Positions 35,501-48,240 of a stretch of 64,000 nt of DNA are shown piece by piece. The notes under the pieces were generated by a model. It saw nothing but the letters and a program-made list of their open reading frames with translations, was not told the DNA's origin and did not search any database. A program made the translations under genes and the position numbers. Origin of the DNA: Eurosta solidaginis (Eukaryota; Arthropoda; Insecta; Diptera; Tephritidae); NCBI RefSeq assembly GCF_040869045.1, contig NW_027136977.1, positions 62,001 to 126,000 of the forward strand, written 5' to 3'. Every line of letters begins with the position of its first letter. Within the stretch, counting starts at the first letter, position 1.

Positions 35501-38500
35501 GATAACTCATCAGTTGTTTGCATCAGAGCGATAATTTTTGAGATAGTTATTAAAACTGTTTAAAGGTTGTCAAACGTTGTTTCTCGTTGTATATCCTTTA
35601 ATTCTAGAGTTAAATTGATAAATAACGTGTACGAATTTGTTTAACGCATTTGTTTTGGTTACTCGACGTCTCCGTTCTCGTGTAGCCTACATATTGCGTT
35701 TTTTTTTTAATTTGCTTACCGGGCTAGAGGTTAGCATGTTTAAAATACGTAAGTCGTTTTGTTCATCAAATTTAAGTAGATAACTCATCAGTTGTTTGCA
35801 TCAGAGCGACAATTTTTGAGATAGTTATTAAAACTGTTTAAAGGTTGTCAAACGTTGTTTCTCGTTGTATATCCTTTAATTCTAGAGTTAAATTGATAAA
35901 TAACGTGTACGAATTTGTTTAACGCATTTGTTTTGGTTACTCGACGTCTCCGTTCTCGTGTAGCCTACATATTGCGTTTTTTTTTTAATTTGCTTACTGG
36001 GCTAAAGGTTAGCATGTTTAAAATACGTAAGTCGTTTTGTTCAACAAATTTAAGTAGATAACTCATCAGTTGTTGCATCAGAGCGACAATTTTTGAGATA
36101 GTTATTAAAACTGTTTAAAGGTTGTCAAACGTTGTTTCTCGTTGTATATCCTTTAATTCTAGAGTTAAATTGATAAGTAACGTGTACGAATTTGTTTAAC
36201 GCATTTGTTTTGGTTACTCGACGTCTCCCTTCTCGTGTAGCCTACATATTGCGTTTTTTTTTTAATTTGCTTACCGGGCTAAAGGTTAGCATGTTTAAAA
36301 TACGTAAGTCGTTTTGTTCAACAAATTTGAGTAGATAACTCATCAGTTGTTTGCATCAGAGCGATAATTTTTGAGATAGTTATTAAAACTGTTTAAAGGT
36401 TGTCAAACGTTGTTTCTCGTTGTATATCCTTTAATTCTAGAGTTAAATTGATAAATAACGTGTACGAATTTATTTAACGCATTTGTTTTGGTTACTCGAC
36501 GTCTCCGTTCTCGTGTAGCCTACATATTGCGTTTTTTTTTTAATTTGCTTACCGGGCTAAAGGTTAGCATATTTAAAATACGTAAGTCGTTTTGTTCATC
36601 ATATTTAAGTAGATAACTCATCAGTTGTTTGCATCAGAGCGATAATTTTTGAGATAGTTATTAAAACTGTTTAAAGGTTGTCAAACGTTGTTTCTCGTTG
36701 TATATCCTTTAATTCTAGAGTTAAATTGATAAATAACGTGTACGAATTTGTTTAACGCATTTGTTTTGGTTACTCGACGTCTCCGTTCTCGTGTAGCCTA
36801 CATATTGCGTTTTTTTTTAATTTGCTTACCGGGCTAAAGGTTAGCATGTTTAAAATACGTAAGTCGTTTTGTTCATCAAATTTAAGTAGATAACTCATCA
36901 GTTGTTTGCATCAGAGCGATAATTTTTGAGATAGTTATTAAAACTGTTTAAAGGTTGTCAAACGTTGTTTCTCGTTGTATATCCTTTAATTCTAGAGTTA
37001 AATTGATAAATAACGTGTACGAATTTGTTTAACGCATTTGTTTTGGTTACTCGACGTCTCCGTTCTCGTGTAGCCTACATATTGCGTTTTTTTTTTAATT
37101 TGCTTACCGGGCTAAAGGTTAGCATGTTTAAAATACGTAAGTCGTTTTGTTCATCATATTTAAGTAGATAACTCATCAGTTGTTTGCATCAGAGCGATAA
37201 TTTTTGAGATAGTTATTAAAACTGTTTAAAGGTTGTCAAACGTTGTTTCTCGTTGTATATCCTTTAATTCTAGAGTTAAATTGATAAATAACGTGTACGA
37301 ATTTGTTTAACGCATTTGTTTTGGTTACTCGACGTCTCCGTTCTCGTGTAGCCTACATATTGCGTTTTTTTTTTAATTTGCTTACCGGGCTAAAGGTTAG
37401 CATGTTTAAAATACGTAAGTCGTTTTGTTCAACAAATTTAAGTAGATAACTCATCAGTTGTTTGCATCAGAGCGACAATTTTTGAGATAGTTATTAAAAC
37501 TGTTTAAAGGTTGTCAAACGTTGTTTCTCGTTGTATATCCTTTAATTCTAGAGTTAAATTGATAAATAACGTGTACGAATTTGTTTAACGCATTTCTTTT
37601 GGTTACTCGACGTCTCCGTTCTCGTGTAGCCTACATATTGCGTTTTTTTTTAATTTGCTTACCGGGCTAAAGGTTAGCATGTTTAAAATACGTAAGTCGT
37701 TTTGTTCATCATATTTAAGTAGATAACTCATCAGTTGTTTGCATCAGAGCGATAATTTTTGAGATAGTTATTAAAACTGTTTAAAGGTTATCAAACGTTG
37801 TTTCTCGTTGTATATCCTTTAATTCTAGAGTTAAATTAATAAATAACGTGTACGAATTTGTATAACGCATTTGTTTTGGTTACTCGACGTCTCCGTTCTC
37901 GTGTAGCCTACATATTGCGTTTTTTTTTTAATTTGCTTACCGGGCTAAAGGTTAGCATGTTTAAAATACGTAAGTCGTTTTGTTCATCATATTTAAGTAG
38001 ATAACTCATCAGTTGTTTGCATCAGAGCGATAATTTTTGAGATAGTTATTAAAACTGTTTAAAGGTTGTCAAACGTTGTTTCTCGTTGTATATCCTTTAA
38101 TTCGAGAGTTAAATTGATAAATAACGTGTACGAATTTGTTTAACGCATTTGTTTTGGTTACTCGACGTCTCCGTTCTCGTGTAGCCTACATATTGCGTTT
38201 TTTTTTTAGTTTGCTTACCGGGCTAAAGTTAGCATGTTTAAAATACGTAAGTCGTTTTGTTCATCAAATTTAAGTAGATAACTCATCAGTTGTTTGCATC
38301 AGAGCGATAATTTTTGAGATAGTTATTAAAACTGTTTAAAGGTTGTCAAACGTTGTTTCTCGTTGTATATCCTTTAATTCTAGAGTTAAGTTGATAAATA
38401 ACGTGTACGAATTTGTTTAACGCATTTCTTTTGGTTACTCGACGTCTCCGTTCTCGTGTAGCCTACATATTGCGTTTTTTTTTTAATTTGCTTACCGGGC

Positions 38501-41500
38501 TAAAGGTTAGCATGTTTAAAATACGTCAGTCGTTTTGTTCATCATATTTAAGTAGATAACTCATCAGTTGTTTGCATCAGAGCGATAATTTTTGAGATAG
38601 TTATTAAAACTGTTTAAAGGTTGTCAAACGTTGTTTCTCGTTGTATATCCTTTAATTCTAGAGTTAAATTGATAAATAACGTGTACGAATTTGTTTAACG
38701 CATTTGTTTTGGTTACTCGACGTCTCCGTTCTCGTGTAGCCTACATATTGCGTTTTTTTTTTAATTTGCTTACCGGGCTAAAGGTTAGCATGTTTAAAAT
38801 ACGTAGGTCGTTTTGTTCATCATATTTAAGTAGATAACTCATCAGTTGTTTGCATCAGAGCGATAATTTTTGAGATAGTTATTAAAACTGTTTAAAGGTT
38901 GTCAAACGTTGTTTCTCGTTGTATATCCTTTAATTCTAGAGTTAAATTGATAAATAACGTGTACGAATTTGTTTAACGCATTTGTTTTGGTTACTCGACG
39001 TCTCCGTTCTCGTGTAGCCTACATAATGCGTTTTTTTTTTAATTTGCTTACCGGGCTAAAGGTTAGCATGTTTAAAATACGTAAGTCGTTTTGTTCATCA
39101 TATTTAAGTAGATAACTCATCAGTTGTTTGCATCAGAGCGATAATTTTTGAGATAGTTATTAAAACTGTTTAAAGGTTGTCAAACGTTGTTTCTCGTTGT
39201 ATATCCTTTAATTCTAGAGTTAAATTGATAAATAACGTGTACGAATTTGTTTAACGCATTTGTTTTGGTTACTCGACGTCTCCGTTCTCGTGTAGCCTAC
39301 ATATTGCGTTTTTTTTTTAATTTGCTTACCGGGCTAAAGGTTAGCATGTTTAAAATACGTAAGTCGTTTTGTTCATCAAATTTAAGTAGATAACTCTTCA
39401 GTTGTTTGCATCAGAGCGATAATTTTTGAGATAGTTATTAAAACTGTTTAAAGGTTGTCAAACGTTGTTTCTCGTTGTATATCCCTTAATTCTAGAGTTA
39501 AATTGATAAATAACGTGTACGAATTTGTTTAACGCATTTGTTTTGGTTACTCGACGTCTCCGTTCTCGTGTAGCCTACATATTGCGTTTTTTTTTTAATT
39601 TGCTTACCGGGCTAAAGGTTAGCATGTTTAAAATACGTAAGTCGTTTTGTTCATCAAATTTAAGTAGATAACTCATAAGTTGTTTGCATCAGAGCGATAA
39701 TTTTTGAGATAGTTATTAAAACTGTTTAAAGGTTGTCAAACGTTGTTTCTCGTTGTATATCCTTTAATTCTAGAGTTAAATTGATAAATAACGTGTACGA
39801 ATTTGTTTAACGCATTTGATTTGGTTACTCGACGTCTCCGTTCTCGTGTAGCCTACATATTGCGTTTTTTTTTTAATTTGCTTACCGGGCTAAAAGTTAG
39901 CATGTTTAAAATACGTAAGTCGTTTTGTTCAACAAATTTAAGTAGATAACTCATCAGTTGTTTGCATCAGAGCGATAATTTTTAAGATAGTTATTAAAAC
40001 TGTTTAAAGGTTGTCAAACGTTGTTTCTCGTTGTATATCCTTTAATTCTAGAGTTAAATTGATAAATAACGTGTACGAATTTGTTTAACGCATTTGTTTT
40101 GGTTACTCGACGTCTCCGTTCTCGTGTAGCCTACATATTGCGTTTTTTTTTTAATTTGCTTACCGGGCTAAAGGTTAGCATGTTTAAAATAAGTAAGTCG
40201 TTTTGTTCATCAAATTTAAGTAGATAACTCATCAGTTGTTTGCATCAGAGCGATAATTTTTGAGATAGTTATTAAAACTGTTTAAAGGTTGTCAAACGTT
40301 GTTTCTCGTTGTATATCCTTTAATTCTAGAGTTAAATTGATAAATAACGTGTACGAATTTGTTTAACGCATTTGTTTTGGTTACTCGACGTCTCCGTTCT
40401 CGTGTAGCCTACATATTGCGTTTTTTTTTTAATTTGCTTACCGGGCTAAAGGTTAGCATTTTTAAAATACGTAAGTCGTTTTGTTCATCATATTTAAGTA
40501 GATAACTCATCAGTTGTTTGCATCAGAGCGATAATTTTTGAGATAGTTATTAAAACTGTTTAAAGGTTGTCAAAAGTTGTTTCTCGTTGTATATCCTTTA
40601 ATACTCGAGTTAAATTGATAAATAACGTGTACGAATTTGTTTAACGCATTTGTTTTGGTTACTCGACGTCTCCGTTCTCGTGTAGCCTACATAATGCGTT
40701 TTTTTTTTTAATTTGCTTACCGGGCTAAAGGTTAGCATGTTTAAAATACGTAAGTCGTTTTGTTCATCATATTTAAGTAGATAACTCATCAGTTGTTTGC
40801 ATCAGAGCGATAATTTTTGAGATAGTTATTAAAACTGTTTAAAGGTTGTCAAACGTTGTTTCTCGTTGCATATCCTTTAATTCTAGAGTTAAATTGATAA
40901 ATAACGTGTACGAATTTGTTTAACGCATTTGTTTTGGTTACTCGACGTCTCCGTTCTCGTGTAGCCTACATATTGCGTTTTTTTTTTTAATTTGCTTACC
41001 GGGCTAAAGGTTAGCATGTTTAAAATACGTAAGTCGTTTTGTTCATCAAATTTAAGTAGATAACTCATCAGTTGTTTGCATCAGAGCGATAATTTTTGAG
41101 ATAGTTATTAAAACTGTTTAAAGGTTGTCAAACGTTGTTTCTCGTTGTATATCCCTTAATTCTAGAGTTAAATTGATAAATAACGTGTACGAATTTGTTT
41201 AACGCATTTGTTTTGGTTACTCGACGTCTCCGTTCTCGTGTAGCCTACATATTGCGTTTTTTTTTTAATTTGCTTACCGGGCTAAAGGTTAGCATGTTTA
41301 AAATACGTAAGTCGTTTTGTTCATCAAATTTAAGTAGATAACTCATCAGTTGTTTGCATCAGAGCGATAATTTTTGAGATAGTTATTAAAACTGTTTAAA
41401 GGTTGTCAAACGTTGTTTCTCGTTGTATATCCTTTAATTCTAGAGTTAAATTGATAAATAACGTGTACGAATTTGTTTAACGCATTTGATTTGGTTACTC

Positions 41501-44500
41501 GACGTCTCCGTTCTCGTGTAGCCTACATATTGCGTTTTTTTTTAATTTGCTTACCGGGCTAAAGGTTAGCATGTTTAAAATACGTAAGTCGTTTTGTTCA
41601 ACAAATTTAAGTAGATAACTCATCAGTTGTTTGCATCAGAGCGATAATTTTTGAGATAGTTATTAAAACTGTTTAAAGGCTGTCAAACGTTGTTTCTCGT
41701 TGTATATCCTTTAATTCTAGAGTTAAATTGATAAATAACGTGTACGAATTTGTTTAACGCATTTGTTTTGGTTACTCGACGTCTCCGTTCTCGTGTAGCC
41801 TACATATTGCGTTTTTTTTTAATTTGCTTACCGGGCTAAAGGTTAGCATGTTTAAAATACGTAAGTCGTTTTGTTCATCAAATTTAAGTAGATAACTCAT
41901 CAGTTGTTTGCATCAGAGCGACAATTTTTGAGATAGTTATTAAAACTGTTTAAAGGTTGTCAAACGTTGTTTCTCGTTGTATATCCTTTAATTCTAGAGT
42001 TAAATTGATAAATAACGTGTACGAATTTGTTTAACGCATTTGTTTTGGTTACTCGACGTCTCCGTTCTCGTGTAGCCTACATATTGCGTTTTTTTTTAAT
42101 TTGCTTACCGGGCTAAAGGTTAGCATGTTTAAAATAAGTAAGTCGTTTTGTTCATCAAATTTAAGTAGATAACTCATCAGTTGTTTGCATCAGAGCGATA
42201 ATTTTTGAGATAGTTATTAAAACTGTTTAAAGGTTGTCAAACGTTGTTTCTCGTTGTATATCCTTTAATTCTAGAGTTAAATTGATAAATAACGTGTACG
42301 AATTTGTTTAACGCATTTGTTTTGGTTACTCGACGTCTCCGTTCTCGTGTAGCCTACATATTGCGTTTTTTTTTTAATTTGCTTACCGGACTAAAGGTTA
42401 GCATTTTTAAAATACGTAAGTCGTTTTGTTCATCATATTTAAGTAGATAACTCATCAGTTGTTTGCATCAGAGCGATAATTTTTGAGATAGTTATTAAAA
42501 CTGTTTAAAGGTTGTCAAAAGTTGTTTCTCGTTGTATATCCTTTAATACTCGAGTTAAATTGATAAATAACGTGTACGAATTTGTTTAACGCATTTGTTT
42601 TGGTTACTCGACGTCTCCGTTCTCGTGTAGCCTACATAATGCGTTTTTTTTTTAATTTGCTTACCGGGCTAAAGGTTAGCATGTTTAAAATACGTAAGTC
42701 GTTTTGTTCATCATATTTAAGTAGATAACTTATCAGTTGTTTGCATCAGAGCGATAATTTTTGAGATAGTTATTAAAACTGTTTAAAGGTTGTCAAACGT
42801 TGTTTCTCGTTGTATATCCTTTAATTCTAGAGTTAAATTGATAAATAACGTGTACGAATTTGTTTAACGCATTTGTTTTGGTTACTCGACGTCTCCGTTC
42901 TCGTGTAGCCTACATATTGCGTTTTTTTTTTTAATTTGCTTACCGGGCTAAAGGTTAGCATGTTTAAAATACGTAAGTCGTTTTGTTCATCAAATTTAAG
43001 TAGATAACTCATCAGTTGTTTGCATCAGAGCGATAATTTTTGAGATAGTTATTAAAACTGTTTAAAGGTTGTCAAACGTTGTTTCTCGTTGTATATCCCT
43101 TAATTCTAGAGTTAAATTGATAAATAACGTGTACGAATTTGTTTAACGCATTTGTTTTGGTTACTCGACGTCTCTGTTCTCGTGTAGCCTACATATTGCG
43201 TTTTTTTTTAATTTGCTTACCGGGCTAAAGGTTAGCATGTTTAAAATACGTAAGTCGTTTTGTTCATCAAATTTAAGTAGATAACTCATCAGTTGTTTGC
43301 ATCAGAGCGATAATTTTTGAGATAGTTATTAAAACTGTTTAAAGGTTGTCAAACGTTGTTTCTCGTTGTATATCCTTTAATTCTAGAGTTAAATTGATAA
43401 ATAACGTGTACGAATTTGTTTAACGCATTTGATTTGGTTACTCGACGTCTCCGTTCTCGTGTAGCCTACATATTGCGTTTTTTTTTTAATTTGCTTACCG
43501 GGCTAAAGGTTAGCATGTTTAAAATACGTAAGTCGTTTTGTTCAACAAATTTAAGTAGATAACTCATCAGTTGTTTGCATCAGAGCGATAATTTTTGAGA
43601 TAGTTATTAAAACTGTTTAAAGGTTGTCAAACGTTGTTTCTCGTTGTATATCCTTTAATTCTAGAGTTAAATTGATAAATAACGTGTACGAATTTGTTTA
43701 ACGCATTTGTTTTGGTTACTCGACGTCTCCGTTCTCGTGTAGCCTACATATTGCGTTTTTTTTTAATTTGCTTACCGGGCTAAAGGTTAGCATGTTTAAA
43801 ATACGTAAGTCGTTTTGTTCATCAAATTTAAGTAGATAACTCATCAGTTGTTTGCATCAGAGCGACAATTTTTGAGATAGTTATTAAAACTGTTTAAAGG
43901 TTGTCAAACGTTGTTTCTCGTTGTATATCCTTTAATTCTAGAGTTAAATTGATAAATAACGTGTACGAATTTGTTTAACGCATTTGTTTTGGTTACTCGA
44001 CGTCTCCGTTCTCGTGTAGCCTACATATTGCGTTTTTTTTTAATTTGCTTACCGGGCTAAAGGTTAGCATGTTTAAAATACGTAAGTCGTTTTGTTCATC
44101 AAATTTAAGTAGATAACTCATCAGTTGTTTGCATCAGAGCGATAATTTTTGAGATAGTTATTAAAACTGTTTAAAGGTTGTCAAACGTTGTTTCTCGTTG
44201 TATATCCTTTAATTCTAGAGTTAAATTGATAAATAACGTGTACGAATTTGTTTAACGCATTTGTTTTGGTTACTCGACGTCTCCGTTCTCGTGTAGCCTA
44301 CATATTGCGTTTTTTTTTTAATTTGCTTACCGGGCTAAAGGTTAGCATGTTTAAAATACGTAAGTCGTTTTGTTCAACAAATTTAAGTAGATAACTCATC
44401 AGTTGTTTGCATCAGAGCGACAATTTTTGAGATAGTTATTAAAACTGTTTAAAGGTTGTCAAACGTTGTTTCTCGTTGTATATCCTTTAATCCTAGAGTT

Positions 44501-46100
44501 AAATTGATAAATAACGTGTACGAATTTGTTTAACGCATTTGTTTTGGTTACTCGACGTCTCCGTTCTCGTGTAGCCTACATATTGCGTTTTTTTTTTAAT
44601 TTGCTTACCGGGCTAAAGGTTAGCATGTTTAAAATACGTAAGTCGTTTTGTTCATCAAATTTAAGTAGATAACTCATCAGTTGTTTGCATCAGAGCACTA
44701 ATTTTTGAGATAGTTATTAAAACTGTTTAAAGGTTGTCAAACGTTGTTTCTCGTTGTATATCCTTTAATCCTAGAGTTAAATTGATAAATAACGTGTACG
44801 AATTTGTTTAACGCATTTGTTTTGGTTACTCGACGTCTCCGTTCTCGTGTAGCCTACATATTGCGTTTTTTTTTTAATTTGCTTACCGGGCTAAAGGTTA
44901 GCATGTTTAAAATACGTAAGTCGTTTTGTTCATCAAATTTAAGTAGATAACTCATCAGTTGTTTGCATCAGAGCGACAATTTTTGAGATAGTTATTAAAA
45001 CTGTTTAAAGGTTGTCAAACGTTGTTTCTCGTTGTATATCCTTTAATTCTAGAGTTAAATTGATAAATAACGTGTACGAATTTGTTTAACGCATTTGTTT
45101 TGGTTACTCGACGTCTCCGTTCTCGTGTAGCCTACATATTGCGTTTTTTTTTTTTAATTTGCTTACCGGGCTAAAGGTTAGCATTTTTAAAATACGTAAG
45201 TCGTTTTGTTCATCAAATTTAAGTAGATAACTCATCAGTTGTTTGCATCAGAGCGACAATTTTTGAGATAGTTATTAAAACTGTTTAAAGGTTGTCAAAC
45301 GTTGTTTCTCGTTGTATATCCTTTAATTCTAGAGTTAAATTGATAAATAACGTGTACGAATTTGTTTAACGCATTTGTTTTGGTTACTCGACGTCTCCGT
45401 TCTCGTGTAGCCTACATATTGCGTTTTTTTTTAATTTGCTTACCGGGCTAAAGGTTAGCATGTTTAAAATACGTAAGTCGTTTTGTTCATCATATTTAAG
45501 TAGATAACTCATCAGTTGTTTGCATCAGAGCGATAATTTTTGAGATAGTTATTAAAATTGTTTAAAGGTTGTCAAACGTTGTTTCTCGTTGTATATCCTT
45601 TAATTCTAGAGTTCAATTGATAAATAACGTGTACGAATTTGTTTAACGCATTTGTTTTGGTTACTCGACGTCTCCGTTCTCGTGTAGCCTACATATTGCG
45701 TTTTTTTTTTAATTTGCTTACCGGGCTAAAGGTTAGCATGTTTAAAATACGTAAGTCGTTTTGTTCATCAAATTTAAGTAGATAACTCATCAGTTGTTTG
45801 CATCAGAGCGATAATTTTTGAGATAGTTATTAAAACTGTTTAAAGGTTGTCAAACGTTGTTTCTCGTTGTATATCCTTTAATTCTAGAGTTAAATTGATA
45901 AATAACGTGTACGAATTTGTTTAACCCATTTGTTTTGGTTACTCGACGTCTCCGTTCTCGTGTAGCCTACATATTGCGTTTTTTTTTAATTTGCTTACCG
46001 GGCTAAAGGTTAGCATGCTTAAAATACGTAAGTCGTTTTGTTCATCAAATTTAAGTAGATAACTCATCAGTTGTTTGCATCAGAGCGATAATTTTTGAGA
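32540..46100 (-). repeat. Possible long-range duplication at an offset of about 11.9 kb (43 monomers)
   Basis: TTTAATCCTAGAG in two neighbouring monomers near 32546 and 32823 recurs near 44492 and 44769. TTAGCATTTTTAAAA near 33237 recurs near 45181. AGCATGCTTAAAA near 34067 recurs near 46014. TTTAACACATTT near 34531 recurs near 46478. All offsets are about 11946, or 43 monomers. The order of markers is kept, which supports a segmental duplication; some later markers are displaced by one monomer. Confidence 0.65.
39480..44000 (-). repeat. Higher-order repeat of about 1.94 kb (7-mer, one 6-mer step)
   Basis: The variant CATTTGATTTGG occurs at about 39813, 41483 and 43426 (steps 1670 and 1943). 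ATCCCTTAATT occurs near 39483, 41154 and 43094. GTCAAAAGTTG with ATACTCGAG occurs near 40572 and 42517. AATAAGTAAGTCG occurs near 40190 and 42135. The repeated order of these linked variants defines a 7-monomer unit, with one monomer missing in the first step. Confidence 0.8.
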
Positions 46101-46880
46101 TAGTTATTAAAACTGTTTAAAGGTTGTCAAACGTTGTTTCTCGTTGTATATCCTTTAATTCTAGAGTTAAATTGATAAATAACGTGTACGAATTTGTTTA
46201 ACGCATTTGTTTTGGTTACTCGACGTCTCCGTTCTCGTGTAGCTTACATATTGCGTTTTTTTTTTAATTTGCTTACCGGGCTAAAGGTTAGCATGTTTAA
46301 AATACGTAAGTCGTTTTGTTCATCATATTTAAGTAGATAACTCATCAGTTGTTTGCATCAGAGCGATAATTTTTGAGATAGTTATTAAAACTGTTTAAAG
46401 GTTGTCAAACGTTGTTTCTCGTTGTATATCCTTTAATTCTAGAGTTAAATTGATAAATAACGTGTACGAATTTGTTTAACACATTTGTTTTGGTTACTCG
46501 ACGTCTCCGTTCTCGTGTAGCCTACATATTGCGTTTTTTTTTTAATTTGCTTACCGGGCTAAAGGTTAGCATGTTTAAAATACGTAAGTCGTTTTGTTCA
46601 TCATATTTAAGTAGATAACTCATCAGTTGTTTGCATCAGAGCGATAATTTTTGAGATAGTTATTAAAACTGTTTAAAGGTTGTCAAACGTTTTTTCTCGT
46701 TGTATATACTTTAATTCTAGAGTTAAATTGATAAATAACGTGTACGAATTTGTTTAACGCATTTGTTTTGGTTACTCGACGTCTCCGTTCTCGTGTAGCC
46801 TACATATTGCGTTTTTTTTTTAATTTGCTTACCGGGCTAAAGGTTAGCATGTTTAAAATACGTAAGTCGTTTTGTTCATC

Positions 46881-48240
46881 AAATTTAAGTCAGTTGTTTG
46901 CATCAGAGCGATAATTTTTGAGATAGTTATTAAAACTGTTTAAAGGTTGTCAAACGTTGTTTCTCGTTGTATATCCTTTAATCCTAGAGTTAAATTGATA
47001 AATAACGTGTACGAATTTGTTTAACGCATTTGTTTTGGTTACTCGACGTCTCCGTTCTCGTGTAGCCTACATATTGCTTTTTTTTTTTAATTTGCTTACC
47101 GGGCTAAAGGTTAGCATGTTTAAAATACGTAAGTCGTTTTGTTCAACAAATTTGAGTAGATAACTCAGCAGTTGTTTGCATCAGAGCGACAATTTTTGAG
47201 ATAGTTATTAAAACTGTTTAAAGGTTGTCAAACGTTGTTTCTCGTTGTATATCCTTTAATTCTAGAGTTAAATTGATAAATAACGTGTACGAATTTGTTT
47301 AACGCATTTGTTTTGGTTACTCGACGTCTCCGTTCTCGTGTAGCCTACATATTGCTTTTTTTTTTTAATTTGCTTACCGGGCTAAAGGTTAGCATGTTTA
47401 AAATACGTAAGTCGTTTTGTTCAACAAATTTGAGTAGATAACTCAGCAGTTGTTTGCATCAGAGCGACAATTTTTGAGATAGTTATTAAAACTGTTTAAA
47501 GGTTGTCAAACGTAGTTTCTCGTTGTATATCCTTTAATTCTAGAGTTAAATTGATAAATAACGTGTACGAATTTGTTTAACGCATTTGTTTTGGTTACTC
47601 GACGTCTCCGTTCTCGTGTAGCCTACATATTGCGTTTTTTTTTTATTTGCTTACCGTGCTAAAGGTTAGCATGTTTAAAATACGTAAGTCGTTTTGTTCA
47701 ACAAATTTAAGTCAGTTGTTTGCATCAGAGCGATAATTTTTGAGATAGTTATTAAAACTGTTTAAAGGTTGTCAAACGTTGTTTCTCGTTGTATATCCTT
47801 TAATTCTAGAGTTAAATTGATAAATAACGTGTACGAATTTGTTTAACGCATTTGTTTTGGTTACTCGACGTCTCCGTTCTCGTGTAGCCTACATATTGCT
47901 TTTTTTTTTTAATTTGCTTACCGGGCTAAAGGTTAGCATGTTTAAAATACGTAAGTCGTTTTGTTCAACAAATTTGAGTAGATAACTCAGCAGTTGTTTG
48001 CATCAGAGCGACAATTTTTGAGATAGTTATTAAAACTGTTTAAAGGTTGTCAAACGTAGTTTCTCGTTGTATATCCTTTAATTCTAGAGTTAAATTGATA
48101 AATAACGTGTACGAATTTGTTTAACGCATTTGTTTTGGTTACTCGACGTCTCCGTTCTCGTGTAGCCTACATATTGCGTTTTTTTTTTTATTTGCTTACC
48201 GTGCTAAAGGTTAGCATGTTTAAAATACGTAAGTCGTTTT
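46881..48240 (-). repeat. Local 2-mer repeat (about 541 bp) and monomers with 11-bp deletion
   Basis: CAAACGTAGTTTC and the shortened TTATTTGCTTACCGTGC recur 541 bp apart (about 47510 and 48051; about 47643 and 48184). CTCAGCAG monomers recur nearby. At 46890/46891 and 47712/47713 the sequence AAGTCAGTTG lacks 11 bp (AGATAACTCAT) found in other copies; the same deletion recurs at 50207/50208. Confidence 0.75.
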